Origin: Oikopleura dioica
Lineage: Eukaryota; Chordata; Appendicularia; Copelata; Oikopleuridae
Assembly (NCBI GenBank): GCA_907165135.1
Contig: OU015567.1
Span: forward strand, 7,445,001-7,509,000
Direction: 5' to 3'
DNA: 64,000 nucleotides
Both the position numbers and the translations under genes were made by a program. Of the stretch, positions 1 through 11,152 are shown in pieces. How positions within the stretch are numbered: the first letter of the stretch is position 1; every line of letters starts with the position of its first letter. The notes under the pieces are model-generated. The model had not been told where the DNA came from. It made no database searches and worked only from the letters and a program-made list of their open reading frames with translations.

Positions 1-2388
1 TCCGTATTTGCTTTCGAAAGCTCGACGCGATCAAGATGCCAACCAGCCATCGGCCTCGACCCGTCATGCCAGACGCGGATTTTGTAAAGCTGATCAAAGT
101 CTGGCGGAAGATCCAAAGTGAAACGATCCATCTGACCTTTTTCAAAGTTGTCTGTTTGATTGTCCAGTGGAATTTCATCCGAACGATTTCCTTGAACATC
201 GTAGACTTGGACGAAAACATTGGCGTTGGTTCCAGCGCCGCGAACTTCCGAAGTCCAGAATTTCGCTACGTAACCGTGCCCTTCTCCAAGATATCGCCGC
301 TTGGACTTGGTCTCCATTAGTTTTCTCTGAGAAGAATTGGTTTTGCTTTGCTCGAGCCATTCGCCGCAATCAAAGGTTTGTTCCAACCCAGTAGTGTTTG
401 AATAAATCACCACTTTGTCCAAGAACCAGCCGGGGCCGCGACCAGAGTTGTCATGCCCAACATGAATGTACTTAATCGGTGAGAAGTTGTCCGCCATTTC
501 GAGATTATTGTGATCGACATCTTTCCTCTCCCACTTTCCTTGAAGCTCAACTCGACCAGAATCTTCTCCTGCTTCGGAAAACAGCTGAACCCAGACATTT
601 GCGTCCGTTCCAGCGTTACGCTCGTCGCCAGTGTAAATAGAGACTTTATGGATGTAAATGTCTTCTCTGCCGCCAAGTTGAAACTCCCGCTCGATTTTTC
701 CATCATCTTCTGACTTGGCAAACCAGCGCTGGCAAATGAACTCGTAAGGTTTTCCCTCGACCTCGATCTCCACTTTTTCCAGATACCATCCAGGCTTTGG
801 TCCTTTATTATTGTGCCCGATTCTGATCTTCTCCGGGATTCCCACAGACGGAAGTTTGAGCAAGAAAGTGTCAGTTTTGCCCCGTTCAAAATTATTCTCC
901 ATTCTATTGTCGAGATATTTCTTTCCAGTATCGCCCATGTCGCCAAATACAGTCAGATAAACATCTGCATCTGTTCCGGCTCCTCGGAAATCACCAGTTG
1001 TTATTTTAATCGAGTAATTGGTCAGTTGAGCTTTTTGAGAAGGATCGGATGTTCCAACCAGATCTCGGAACATTCCTTCCTTGTCATTCAGCCAAGATCC
1101 ACAGTAAAAGTACTGTTTGTCATTCGGCCTGATTTGGTTTGTCACAACAAGTCGTTCGAGGAACCAGTCTGATCCGCGACCCCTGCCGTCTTGCTCGATT
1201 CGGACCTTTTTGATGCCTCCAACATCTACACCAGGAATGACAAACACATCCGATTGCCCGCGCTCGAAGGTATCGACAGTTTTTGAAATAAGAGGACATT
1301 TCTCCGTCTGCCCGCGTTTTCCATAAAGCGTTATGAAAACATTCGCATCAGTTCCAGCACCAACCCTGTCTCCTGTAATGACTACGACTTCATACTTCGT
1401 CTTTTGCAGCTTTTTCCCGCGAACGGCCTGTATTTCTCGCGAAATCTGACAATCCCCGCGGTAAAGTGAAAGCCACTTTTCACAATTGAAAAGGTAAGTT
1501 TCCGGCGAATCTTCAGGTGTTACCGCTATTGATTTCAAAAACCAAGAAGCGGATTCTTCGTACCCATCGTGTTCAATCACAATTTTTCCAAGACCCCGAC
1601 GTTTTTAAAATGCATGGAAAAAGTATGAGCAGAGCCGCGGGAAAACTTGAACGGACACAAGTCTGGATCTTGTTGCCCGTTGCCAGAGATTTTGTAAATT
1701 CGTTGCTTCTTCGATTGTCCTTTGGAGCCGATCAGGGTCAAATAAACGCGAGCTTCAGTTCCGGCGCCTTTCATGTCGCCAGTTTCAACTCTGACTTTGT
1801 ATTTGATCTGGCCGCGGACTTTCTTGCCCTTTTTGTTCGTCAGACCAAATTTTTTCTTATAGAAATCGACCATGTGTTTGTCGTTCATGGTGTCATATCC
1901 TTTTATTCCACTTGAAGCGGGTCTAAGTGGCTGGAGACCGTATCCACCTCCACCGCCAAAGCCGCCTCGATTTCCTCCTTCTCCAAGGAGAGGATTTGGC
2001 TTTGGTTTCTTTGACGGAGCACTAATAGGTCGAGGAGTCGGTCGCTTAGGCGTTTGACATTGAACGTCTTTCAAATCGAGCGCTGGCGGCGGAGTTGGTT
2101 CTGGCCTCGGGCGTGGCTGCGGCTGATGGGTTTGTGTGAAACTATCTCGCCCTGTATTTGTCCCGGAGGAATTGTGAGTGATCTGCTGAATTCGTTTTGG
2201 AACGGCTTGATCCCGTCTTGTAAGAATTCGCTCCTGCGCTCCAGGAGGCGGGGACGATCCCAAAGCCGCGCTTCCATCGGAATCGTCCCGTGATTTCTCG
2301 GTGGCTGAATTCCTGGCTGCAGAACCATCGTCATCACTGGCGAGGAGTTCATATAGAAAGGGTTTCTATTTCGCTCCCGGCCCCACAT
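1..2388 (-). CDS. LOXHD1: LOXHD1-like PLAT-repeat protein, 5' part only
   Basis: This is the N-terminal part of a protein built of PLAT domains; the gene runs off the left edge. Reading leftwards, five PLAT domains begin near 1820, 1400, 1010, 650 and 270, each with the hallmark TGD-x3-AGT-(D/E/N)A-(N/D)V(F/Y/W) and later (H/E)D(G/N)-x4-WFL. LOXHD1 is a PLAT-repeat protein of the cytosol under the membrane of vertebrate hair cells; other animals have homologues. The N-terminus has an acidic YELLASDDD segment, like the family, then a Pro/Gly-rich linker. The start is uncertain: an ATG at 2388 opens a frame that must shift to reach YELLASDD near 2340, or a short first exon is spliced at the AG near 2364. 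The frame is also broken by one base at the T-run 1583-1587, inside a conserved strand of PLAT 1. The rest of the window portion is open. Confidence 0.85.
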
Positions 2389-2886
2389 CTTCTTATTTTC
2401 TTCGTTTTCGATCTCTTTTAAAGTATTCTCTTATCGGTTTTCAGTTTTCTATAATAAAAAATGTCATCAGAAGATTCTTTTTTTTTTATTTTTCGTCTGC
2501 TGTGGATAACGGAATTATTGTGGACTCAATGACGTGACGACCAGTTGCCATGTCTACCTGCGGCCCAACAAAGAGAAATGTACGACTAACTGCGACCTGT
2601 TTACAATGGCGATTTTTCTGATAATAATAAATACGAATTTTCGATAAATTCCTTTGAATCGCTCTTCAGTAACATTTTTTTCAACAATATTCATTTGAAA
2701 GTCATAATTTTCAACCAAAAGATGAACATTGATAAGCCCCCGTCTCTCAGCCAAGAGCTTCATCTAAGAAATCTTTCTAGATATTTCATTTCGATGAGAT
2801 CCTCGATGTTTTGGCAGGATTTCACCCCTAAAACTTAAAAACTTATATTTTATTTTTTACTTATTCGATTTTGCTGGAGTAGAGAA

Positions 2887-3622
2887 ATGGCTGGTAAAAA
2901 GAGGGGCAGACCATCGAAGAAGGACAAGGGTAAGTCTGGTGCTAAATGAAAATTTAAGCCAATGAAATTTTGTCATTTTGAAAATTATATTCAGAAGCAG
3001 AAAAACTTAACAAGGAGCTGAACAGTCTTCCTCGTGTCAAGATGATCAAAGAGAGACACAAGCTTGATACTGAGAACAATGTTCAGGAACGGGTCAATTT
3101 TTTGATAATCAATCGGAATTTCCGTTTTGTCCTCTTGAAATCAAGAAAGACTCACTAGCTTGGTTGATCCTAAATAAGTTCCCCGAGCCATCAACAAAAC
3201 CTCCTCCAGTCGAAGCTCCAGCACGCCTTGATGATGAAACTCTGCTCAGTAGATCTGCAGAAATTCTCAAAGCTCTGAATCGACCAGTATCGACCATCGA
3301 TCTGACAGACGAAGTCGAGCCGCCACCATCACTTGTCGATCTGACAGTAAGAAAATCCGTTCCGCTTGAAAAGTTCATGCGTCCGCCATTTTCCAACTTT
3401 CGCTTCGTCAAGCCCCAGGAAGGGATGAAAGCCGCTTTTTCAGACAAGTTATTTTTGAAAAGCAATAAGATAGAAAGCATTCTAATCGGGGACACGGACG
3501 ATGAGTCGGCCACCCAGACCAGATTATTAAAAATGATAACAGCTGGCGCGTTCTCTCATTCTTCTCAAAACAAAATCTATCGAACCTCCTTCGTTCTATC
3601 GTGTGTTCTAATCAATATTTAA
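2887..3622 (+). CDS. AT-hook protein of unknown function
   Basis: Two exons, 2887-2929 and 2995-3622, are joined by a 65 bp GT-AG intron. The start MAGKKRGRPSKKDK carries an AT-hook core (R-G-R-P) that binds the minor groove of AT-rich DNA, so a nuclear, chromatin-linked role is likely (inference). The rest is Pro- and Ser-rich with two short repeated acidic motifs, TIDLTDEVE and SLVDLT, that resemble SUMO-interacting motifs. The reading frame breaks by one base at the T-run 3098-3103: six T are present and seven would give one continuous protein of about 220 residues. I do not recognise the family. It ends about 70 bp before the start of the next gene. Confidence 0.55.
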
Positions 3623-3645
3623 TCAGAAAATTCCTTACACTGTTC

Positions 3646-3653
3646 TATATAAA
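3646..3653 (+). promoter_or_regulatory. TATA box of the first KRGDF peptide gene
   Basis: TATATAAA lies 41 bp before the ATG at 3694, a spacing that fits a short 5' UTR. The sequence just before the ATG (TTATTTCAATTCAG) also looks like a 3' splice acceptor, so trans-splicing of a leader is possible. Confidence 0.5.
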
Positions 3654-3693
3654 GTGGAGAGTTGTTGATTGCGTGATTATTTCAATTCAGAGA

Positions 3694-3849
3694 ATGAAAA
3701 ACTTCTTTTTATTTTTTATTTTATTTGCCTTGGTTTTCGCTTTTCCGATAATTGAAGACTTCGGAATCGAAAAACGAGGAGATTTTTATGAACACTTAAA
3801 AGAACTCTTCATCAATTTTTTTCAACCACATGATCCTTACGAATGGTAA
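3694..3849 (+). CDS. Small secreted peptide precursor, KRGDF family, copy 1
   Basis: A single-exon ORF of 51 residues. Residues 1-17 (MKNFFLFFILFALVFAF) form a clear signal peptide. The mature part has the core FGIEKRGDFYEHLKELF with a dibasic KR that could be cut by a prohormone convertase, and a short C-terminal tail ending DPYEW. A paralogous ORF lies 341 bp downstream on the same strand. No known peptide family is recognised. Upstream are a TATA box and a splice-acceptor-like sequence; an AATAAA lies downstream near 4028. The role as a secreted hormone or effector peptide is inference from architecture. Confidence 0.6.
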   Translation: MKNFFLFFILFALVFAFPIIEDFGIEKRGDFYEHLKELFINFFQPHDPYEW

Positions 3850-4190
3850 AAGAACTCTTTCATCTCTTCGATAGAAACCGAGACCTCCCATCAAACTCAG
3901 ACAGTATGCTCGACCCAAGGGCCTTGGACCAAATTATGATTCAGACGAAGATCACTAGCTTACTTTTTTCTTCCCCCTACTTTTTCTTTCAACTCTCTAA
4001 CTGCCATATTTCATTTATTTAAATCTAATAAATTTACGCAAACTGTCACAAACTCGGTTATTTCGAGCAATTATTGGCATTTCCAGTAAATGAACTTTCA
4101 AAAAGAAAGCATGATAATAATTAAAAATGCATTTAAAATGCGTTGATTGTTGCGCAAAGTTTACAGTTCACTAAAAACAGAATTCGGTGA

Positions 4191-4367
4191 ATGAGAGGAT
4201 TTTCTTTCTTTTTGATATTATTCGTTGAAGCTTTTGCTTTAGCGGAAACACCTGGATTTGAAGTTCAGAAAAGAGGAGACTTCATGTCTTATATGAAAAG
4301 AGCCATCGACATAAAAAAGAAATATGTCAAGAGGCTTTTCCATATGTACGTCCATCGACAACTATGA
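4191..4367 (+). CDS. Small secreted peptide precursor, KRGDF family, copy 2
   Basis: A single-exon ORF of 58 residues, too short for most gene finders. A signal peptide (MRGFSFFLILFVEAFALA) is followed by GFEVQKRGDFMSYMKRA, which matches copy 1 at F-x-(I/V)-x-K-R-G-D-F, then a strongly basic C-terminal half (KKKYVKRLF) predicted to be helical and cationic. The two copies diverge completely outside the signal peptide and the core. AATAAA occurs about 85 bp after the stop. The next gene (GDH) ends on the opposite strand 148 bp away. Confidence 0.6.
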   Translation: MRGFSFFLILFVEAFALAETPGFEVQKRGDFMSYMKRAIDIKKKYVKRLFHMYVHRQL

Positions 4368-4515
4368 TCATCTCGTAAAAAAGAACCGCGATCATCTATC
4401 CTGAGTCAAACGACAAACCCTCTGATCTCTTTATCCATATTTTAGTAAGAATAAAAACACAAATTAGAAAAAAATCGAGTTTATTGTTTCATTTTTTTTT
4501 CGAAGAAAAATTGAT

Positions 4516-6507
4516 TTACGCGAAGCCAGCTTCCTTGTAGCACTCGTAGACGTTCTTGAGCGAGGTAATGTAGGCGGCGGTTCGGATGTCGAGTCCCAAG
4601 TTGTAAGTTTCGGCAGTTTCCATGATCTTGGTTCCGGAGCGTTTCATGGTAAAGGCGAGGCCAGAGTGGACGATGTCTTTCTCGGTGGCGCCGTGGATTC
4701 GCTTTTCCAAGTCAGCGGAAGGAGTCACTTTCTTGCCGATGGAATCTGTGACGGACTCTGAAAAGGGAAATTAAAATTTGGTTTCGATTTGAAGACTTAC
4801 GGAGGATAGCCAAGTTCTGGTCTCGAGTGAATTCCCAAGTGAGTCGGCCGTAAGAAACGTGGTTCAAGTTCTTGAGCCATTCGAAGTAGGAGACGGTGAC
4901 GCCACCAGCGTTGAGGTAGAGATCGGGAATGACGAGGCACTTGTTCTTGACGAGGATATCGTGAGCTTTGGGAGTGACGGGGCCGTTGGCACCTTCGGCG
5001 ATGACCTTGGCTTTGATGCGGCCGGCGTTGTCGGCGGTGATGACCTTTTCTTTGGCGCAGGCGCCGAGGATGTCGCACTCGACTTCGATGAGACTGCCTT
5101 CCTTGGCTTCGTCCCAAGCTCGGGCGCCGGAGAAGCCAGTGATGCTGCCGGTCTTCAACTTGTGCTCGTCCAAAGCGTAGATGTCGATGCCGTTCTCGTT
5201 GAAGAGGCAGCCGTCCCATTCGACAACACCGATGCATTTAGCGCCCTAGACATAAAAATAAGCTAACGTCAATGGATAAAAACTTACGTGGCGGTCGAAG
5301 TATCGAGAAGAGTGGAATCCGACATTACCGAATCCCTGCATGACGTAAGTCTTTCCCTTGAGCCCAGTGGTGAGTCCAACCATGTCCATGTACTTTTTAG
5401 AGTTGCAGAAGAGATCGACTCCGTGGTAGACTCCTCGGCCAGTCGCAGAGACTCGTCCATGAACACCACCTAAGATAACGCGTGTTAAAAACCAGATTTT
5501 AAAGAGTAATTTCAAAAAGAAGAGCTTCTTTCGGAGTGCACTTTAGACAAGAAAACTAAGTGTTCTGAGTTTTTTGAGTTTCGATTTATGATTTAAAGCG
5601 CGCTCTCAATTGAACCGTTGGAACACTCAGTTGATGACGATGAATTATGAATAGAAGTTCTGGCAGAGAAAAGTAAGTACCTTGAGAAATGGGCTTTCCA
5701 GTGACGCATCCAGCAGCGTTGAGATCGGTTGGGTGGAGTCGCTGGTACTCGTTCGCCATCCAGGCCATTTCCTGCTCGCCAGTGTACATGTCAGGAGCGG
5801 GAACGTCGATGGAAGGTCCCAAGAAACCGTGCTGAAGAAAAAAATATTTTCTAGAATAACTTGAGTTTTTTACCTTGCTGAGCTGCTGAGTAAAAGCTCG
5901 AGTGATTCGCTCGAGTTCATTCTTTGAGTACTTTTTCGAGTCGCAGGTGATTCCGGCCTTGGCGCCGCCGAAGGGGACATCAGCGACGGAGCACTTCCAG
6001 GTCATCAGAGCAGCGAGAGCCTTGACCTCGTCCATGTCGACGTCGGGGGCGTATCGCATGCCACCCTTGGTGGGAAGACGGTGGTGCGAGTGCTGAGCTC
6101 TGTAGCCGGAGAAAACCTGAAAATGGCTTTACGAGTGGCTTTTTCGTTCGATTCTAACCTGGCAAGAGCCGTCATCCATTCGAACTCGGAAGGATGTCTC
6201 GAGAACAGTGTTGCAGGGCATCATATGGTTGAAAATTCCTTGGATATCATTTTTCTTCTGAGTAGCGCTTCGTTTAGCTGCTTCGGCTTGAGCTGAGCGG
6301 GCGGCATTGTCATAACCGACTAGCAAAGAAAATTAGAATGGGTTGAGAACAGTCAGGCTTACGTTTAATTTGAGAGTCTTCGATAAGTTTAGTTTCCAAA
6401 ATATTGGCAGAGGCCTTGGTAAAGTCCAAAACCATCGAGTAGAATTTTGGATTGTCAGCCTTGGCCGAGGTGGAAGCAGCTCGGATAAATGTTTGGGAGA
6501 GCTTCAT
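4516..6507 (-). CDS. GLUD1: Glutamate dehydrogenase, mitochondrial
   Basis: Seven exons (6363-6507, 6159-6319, 5874-6116, 5681-5831, 5288-5469, 4801-5245, 4516-4757) give about 522 residues. The enzyme interconverts glutamate with 2-oxoglutarate plus ammonium in the mitochondrial matrix. Visible family marks: a basic, Ser/Thr-rich leader ([16 protein letters not shown]) for import; the catalytic-lysine segment PFGGAKAGI; the [12 protein letters not shown] segment; the nucleotide-binding QGFGNVG; and the animal C-terminal region [14 protein letters not shown] followed by an antenna-like stretch and [12 protein letters not shown]. The antenna linker is about ten residues shorter than I expect from vertebrate enzymes. 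An ammonium transporter gene lies 8 kb away. The AATAAA for this gene is near 4483. Confidence 0.96.
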
Positions 6508-6689
6508 CTTTACTTGATAACTAAATTAATGATTGTATTGATGATCTGCAATGAAATTCTGTGACGAAAAAGAAACCTGCGAAAATGAAAAATGCGTCTT
6601 ACCTGGATAGTAAAAAAACAAAAACTGATAAGCAACTGCTGATAAATGAAAAACAACGAAGGATGTTCTAGAGATGTGTATTTATTTCA

Positions 6690-7773
6690 TTATTTAGATC
6701 TCAATTTTTGTGATGATGACTTCTTCAAATTTTGCATGTATCTACATAACTCTTTCCCTTCTAAATTCAGTAGTTCGTCAGATCTATCCGCTCTTTCCTT
6801 GAACTCGTTGAATAATTTTAGTTCTTTTTCCATTTTTTCAGCGCCAAATTCTTCGATTTTCTTGAACAATGTTCTATTTGCAGCTTCGTGAATCGCTTTA
6901 TCGACTTTTTGGCGATCAAGAATCTTTTCTATCATTTGTTCAGAAAGATCATCGACGTGGAACTCTTTTTTCTGGTTCTTTTTCGCGCTGAAATAAACGA
7001 TATCTTCATATTTGAGCCTCAAAAGCTCCTTCAAAAGAATCAAGCTTTCATCGAAATGCTCTGTTATCAGAATAAGATCGTAGTATCCAACAAGCCATTC
7101 GGCCACAGCCCTTTCTGATCCGAGCTTTTCATAAATGTCCATCAAGCCTAAAAGTAACAGTAAGGAGAAAGATGATTATAGTACCTAAATCAAAAGCACA
7201 CGGATTTCGCCCATTCTCCAGAAATCTCGCATTGCCAACCCGTTTTCCAAGATTTTCTTTCGCAATAAATTGTTCAAAAGCTTTGAGTTTTTGGCTATTA
7301 TCTTTGAATCCCATGTCTATATGAGAAAAATAAAACCAAGCCGAGATGATCTGAGTTACTGGGTCGCGTAAAATCGTAATTTTCTTTGCAGTCGGCAGTG
7401 CTTTATCAATGAAAGGGGACCAAACATGATGATTGGCGATGACTTGGTAATTGCCATCAGGTTCGTCTGTACAGTTAGCTTTGATGGGCCTGTGTTTGCA
7501 GAGATAAACTTCGTCTCCTTTTGGTAAGCCGACTGTCAAGTTGTATGTCAAGGCGTAACGGTAAATGATGTTTTGCAAAGTTGAGCTTCCAGTTTTGTGC
7601 GTTTTCATAAAATAAACTGGATACGCTTCAAAAGGCTCTTCCTCTTCCTGCGGATCAACATAATCAACCACCAGGTCTTCAGAAAAACGCAGATACGACA
7701 TCTCTATAAAGACAATAATGAATAAAAAAATCAGGACAACCAGATAAGTGGTTTTCGAGTCGGATAATTTCAT
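6690..7773 (-). CDS. Galactose-3-O-sulfotransferase-like protein, copy A
   Basis: Two exons (7185-7773 and 6690-7147) with a 37 bp intron. This is a type II Golgi membrane protein: short cytosolic tail, anchor helix (YLVVLIFLFIIVFIEMSYL), acidic stem, then the sulfotransferase domain. The 5' PAPS-binding motif is YFMKTHKTGSSTLQNI; the 3' PAPS region is ITILRDPVTQIISAWFY, with NHHVWSPF between them. This matches the Gal3ST family, which sulfates galactose of glycolipids and glycans. The start at 7773 (MKLSDS) is chosen because it aligns with copy B; an upstream in-frame ATG at 7788 is the alternative. At about 350 residues it is near the short end of the family. The paralogue B lies 2.5 kb upstream on the same strand. 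Confidence 0.85.
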
Positions 7774-7987
7774 CGCTGTGAAAATCATTTTCTTAAAAGT
7801 TAAAAAGCTTAGCTAAGCGAATGAGCAACGGTTGGAGCGTACTCAGCCGACCGTTCTCGCGCGTAAGTTTTCTTCCTCAGGGCAGGCGAGTATTCTAGGG
7901 CCACTATTTTAACATAGGTCATCCCCTTGTTACCAGGATAAACATCGGCGAAAATCAAAATTTAGCAGGATAGACCTCTGGCAAAAC

Positions 7988-8189
7988 GTAGTATGGTCTC
8001 AAAATTCGGCTACCCTCATTTTAGGTTAGTGTTAAGGGGGTTCCAAGGGGGCGAAGCCCCCTAGGTTAGGCCTAAGGGTTAGGAACTGGGTACTTTTACC
8101 CACGGGGGGTCCCGGGGGGCGAAGCCGCCGGGTTAGGAGTAGGGTTAGGAAAAAAAATTATACTTGGCCGAATTTTGAGGTCATACTAC
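7988..8189. repeat. Inverted-repeat element with telomere-like core
   Basis: Near-perfect inverted arms of 23 bp (7988-8010, GTAGTATGGTCTCAAAATTC...; 8167-8189) enclose a core with TTAGGG-like pieces (GGGTTAGGAGTAGGGTTAGG) and small palindromes around GGGGCGAAGCCCCC. It looks like a short non-autonomous foldback or MITE element sitting between the two sulfotransferase genes. No coding capacity is seen. Confidence 0.6.
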
Positions 8190-8448
8190 CTGGCAAAAGG
8201 GCCCCCTCGTTAGCAGCATAAACTTTGGCAAAAGGGGTCATTGTTAGCCACTACATTCTAACGTAGTCAGCAAATCTGTTTAGCTCATTTTTATGAATAG
8301 GGCTGTTTATCCAGAGCTTTTATCATAAATTCACTTGTCCATTGTCAATCACGATATCTCAATGGATATAGAGTCGACTTATAAGAATGCCGTGTGGTTT
8401 CGTTTACAAAGCTAATTCCCTGGTAGAAAATGCTTCAATCAGACTTAC

Positions 8449-8614
8449 CATCAACATGAAGTTGACGCTTGAAAGACTCTTCCTCTACCGGTGGATCCAC
8501 ATAATCAACCACCAGGTCTTCAAAAAAATGCAGGTAAGATTTCTCTATAAAGACAACCATGAACAAAAAAATCCAGAGTGCAAGATAAGAATTTCTTGAA
8601 TCAGTTAAATTCAT
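8449..8614 (-). pseudogene. Extra Gal3ST anchor exon, upstream of copy A
   Basis: Read on the minus strand, an ATG at 8614 opens an exon (MNLTDSRNSYLALWIFLFMV...) clearly homologous to the N-terminal tail, membrane anchor and stem of the two sulfotransferase genes. It ends in a consensus donor (GTAAGTC) at 8448 instead of continuing into the catalytic domain. I see no matching acceptor that restores the domain. It may be a relic of another copy or an alternative first exon of copy A, which starts 676 bp downstream. Confidence 0.6.
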
Positions 8615-8830
8615 AGTTTATTTAAAAATCATTATTTTCTTTTGGGGTAAAATGCTGAGCAAATTTGTCTATCTCGTTTGAATCAAACGGTTTGATTAGA
8701 ATTAAATTGAATTCGCCATGAACGGCGATTTTTTATCTTGTATATAAGCTCAGTATTTATTCCATCAAAAGAGCGCCCAACTTCGAGGCGCTTTTTTCTG
8801 AAAATTTTGCAAGTTTTGTCACCAGCAAAA

Positions 8831-9056
8831 GATCAGCTCAGTGATTATCGAAAATGATCTGATCTGCTCAGCTCGGCTCAAAAAATGATCACTCAGCTCA
8901 GCTCAGCTCAATTATTTTCGAAAATGATCTGTTTTGCTCAGCTCAGCTCAGATAAGAATCACTCAGCTCAGCTCAGCTCAGCTCAACTACCTTAAAAAAG
9001 GTCAGTTCAGCTCAGCTCTGCTCAATGAGCTCGGAAAAAGGCCAGCTCAGCTCAGC
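8831..9056. repeat. GCTCA/AGCTC pentamer repeat
   Basis: Imperfect runs of the 5-mer GCTCA (CAGCTCAGCTCAGCTCA) recur, interrupted by related pieces such as AAAATGATCT. It is a simple-sequence repeat between the duplicated sulfotransferase genes and could have helped unequal crossover (inference). Confidence 0.75.
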
Positions 9057-9214
9057 GAAAATAAAGCCAAATTTGCAATTCTGACTTATATTATATAAGT
9101 CTTATATAGATAAATAAGAATAAAGTTGATGGTGAAAACGAGTCAAGACTGTATATCGTTTTTTCTGACATAAAGTGATATTGAAAGATAGAGAAAGTGT
9201 TTATATTTATTTCA

Positions 9215-10300
9215 TTATTTAGATCTCAATTTTTGTGAAGATGATTTCTTGAGATTCTGCATGTATCTACAAAACTCTTTCCCTTCTAAATTCAGCAGTT
9301 CGTCAGATCTATCCGCTCTTTGCTTGAACTCGTTGAATATTTTTAATTCCTTCTCCATTTTTTCAACGCCGAATTCTTCGATTTTCTTGAACAATGTTCT
9401 ATTGGCAGCTTCGTGAATTGCTTTATCGACTTTTTGGCGATCCAGAATTTTTTCTATCATTTCTTGAGAAAGATCATCGACGCGGAACTCTTTTTTCTGG
9501 TTCATTTTCGCGCTGAAATAAACGATATCTTCATATTTGAGCCTCAAAAGTTCCTTCAGAAGAATCAAGCTTTCATCGAAATGCTCAGTTATCAGAATAA
9601 GATCGTAGTATTCGACAAGCCATTCGGCCACAGCCTCTTCTGATCCTAGCTCTTCATAAATATCCATCAACCCTAAACATTACGGTGAGAAAAAGAAGAT
9701 CATTCTAGTACCTAAATCGAAAGCACACGGATTTCGCCCATTTTCCAAAAAACTCGCATTGCCGACCCTTTTTCCAAGATTTTCTTTAGCAATAAATTGT
9801 TCAAAAGCTTCGTATTTTTTGCTGCTATTTTTGAATCCCATCGCTGCGTGCGGAAAATAAAACCAAGCCGAGATGGTCTGAGTTACTGGGTCGCGTAAAA
9901 TTGTAATTTTCTTTGCAGTTGGCAGTGCCTTATCGATGAAAGGCGACCAAACATGATGATTGGCGATGACTTGGTAATTGCCATCATGTTCGTCCGTACA
10001 GTTAGCTTTGATCGGTCTGTGTTTGCAGAGATAAACTTCGTCTCCTCTTGGTAAGCCCACTGTCAAGTTGTACGTCAAGGCGTATCGATAAATGATGTTT
10101 TGCAATGTTGAACTTCCAGTTTTGTGCGTTTTCATGAAATAAACTGGGTAAGCTTGAAAAGGTTCTTCCACTACCGGTGGATCCACATATTCAACCACCA
10201 GGTCTTCAGAAAAACGCAGGTACGATTTCTCTATAAAGACAACAATGAATAAAAAAGATATAACGACCAGATAAGGGGTTTCTGAATCGGATAAGTTCAT
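9215..10300 (-). CDS. Galactose-3-O-sulfotransferase-like protein, copy B
   Basis: Two exons (9712-10300 and 9215-9672) with a 39 bp intron at the same place as in copy A. The protein is nearly the same as copy A throughout: anchor YLVVISFLFIVVFIEKSYL, PAPS motif YFMKTHKTGSSTLQNI, and ILRDPVTQTISAWFY, with the same Lys/Glu-rich C-terminus. The close match and shared intron show a recent tandem duplication; differences cluster in the stem (PPVVEEPFQ against PQEEEEPFE). Both copies appear intact. Likely reaction: transfer of sulfate from PAPS to a galactose 3-OH in the Golgi (family knowledge). Confidence 0.85.
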
Positions 10301-10473
10301 CGTTTAGCTGTGAAAATCATATTCTTTTTGAGTAAAATAGCGAGAAAATCCAACGCATTTATCTTAAATTCAACGGTCCATTGTCAATGGATATAGAGTC
10401 GACTTACAAGAATACCGTGTGGTTTCGTTTACAAAGCTAATTCCCTGATAGAAAATGCTTCAATCAGACTTAC

Positions 10474-10639
10474 CATCACCATGAAGTTGACGCTTGAAAG
10501 GCTCTTGAGCTACCGTTGGACCCATATAAGCAACCACTAGGCTTTCAAAAAAATGTAGGTATGATTTCTCTATAAACACCACGATGAACAATATAATCCA
10601 GAGTGCAAGATAAGAGGTTCTTGAATCAGGCAATATCAT
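10474..10639 (-). pseudogene. Extra Gal3ST anchor exon, upstream of copy B
   Basis: Same organisation as the segment at 8449-8614: an ATG at 10639, tail plus membrane anchor (YLALWIILFIVVFIEKSYL), stem, then the same donor GTAAGTC. It lies 174 bp upstream of copy B. With the flanking DNA it forms a direct repeat of roughly 300 bp with the region around 8350-8660, so the duplicated unit was anchor exon plus gene. No catalytic exon is attached to it. Confidence 0.6.
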
Positions 10640-11152
10640 CGTTCATTTAAAAATCATTAAAACAATTGTCTTTTGGGGTAAAATGCTGAGCAAATTTGTG
10701 AAGCTCCTTATATTGCTGAACGGCGATTTTTTATCTTGTTTATCAGAACGAAAGCACGGTAGTTATTAATCTTAAGAGCGTGCAAGATAGAACGCGTTTT
10801 TGCCAAAATGCTGAAAACAAATTGAGACTGTATAATATACAGTGTATATCGTCATTTTTTTTGACATAACTGATATTGAAGTTGTGCATGAATTTCTAAT
10901 GCTCTCGAAAATAAAATTCTCATCGGTCCTGATTCAAACAAAGGCAGAAAGTGAAGAGCAGCTAATGAATCAGGGCGGTGACAGGTTTATTATTTTAATA
11001 GAAGGTGGCTTTCTGACTGTCAAAAGACGAAACTCGTAATGGAGCTAATTGAAGTAATTAAAAATGCAACCGCGAATGGCAAAAAACCCTAGCATCGAAA
11101 AGACCAAAGAAAATAGTTGTATTTTTTCTTAAGAAAGAGGAGTTCAAAAAAA

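Noticed and set aside
407-946. A 179-codon minus-strand ORF
   Set aside because: It is a shadow frame of the PLAT repeats, which read clearly in another frame of the same strand.
2554-2763. A 69-codon minus-strand ORF, with a second open frame ending STADEK
   Set aside because: Both frames are short, need an intron too small to splice, and have no recognisable sequence; not supported as a gene.
4797-5266. ORFs of 135-146 codons over the GDH exons
   Set aside because: They are frame shadows of GDH with biased, non-protein-like composition.
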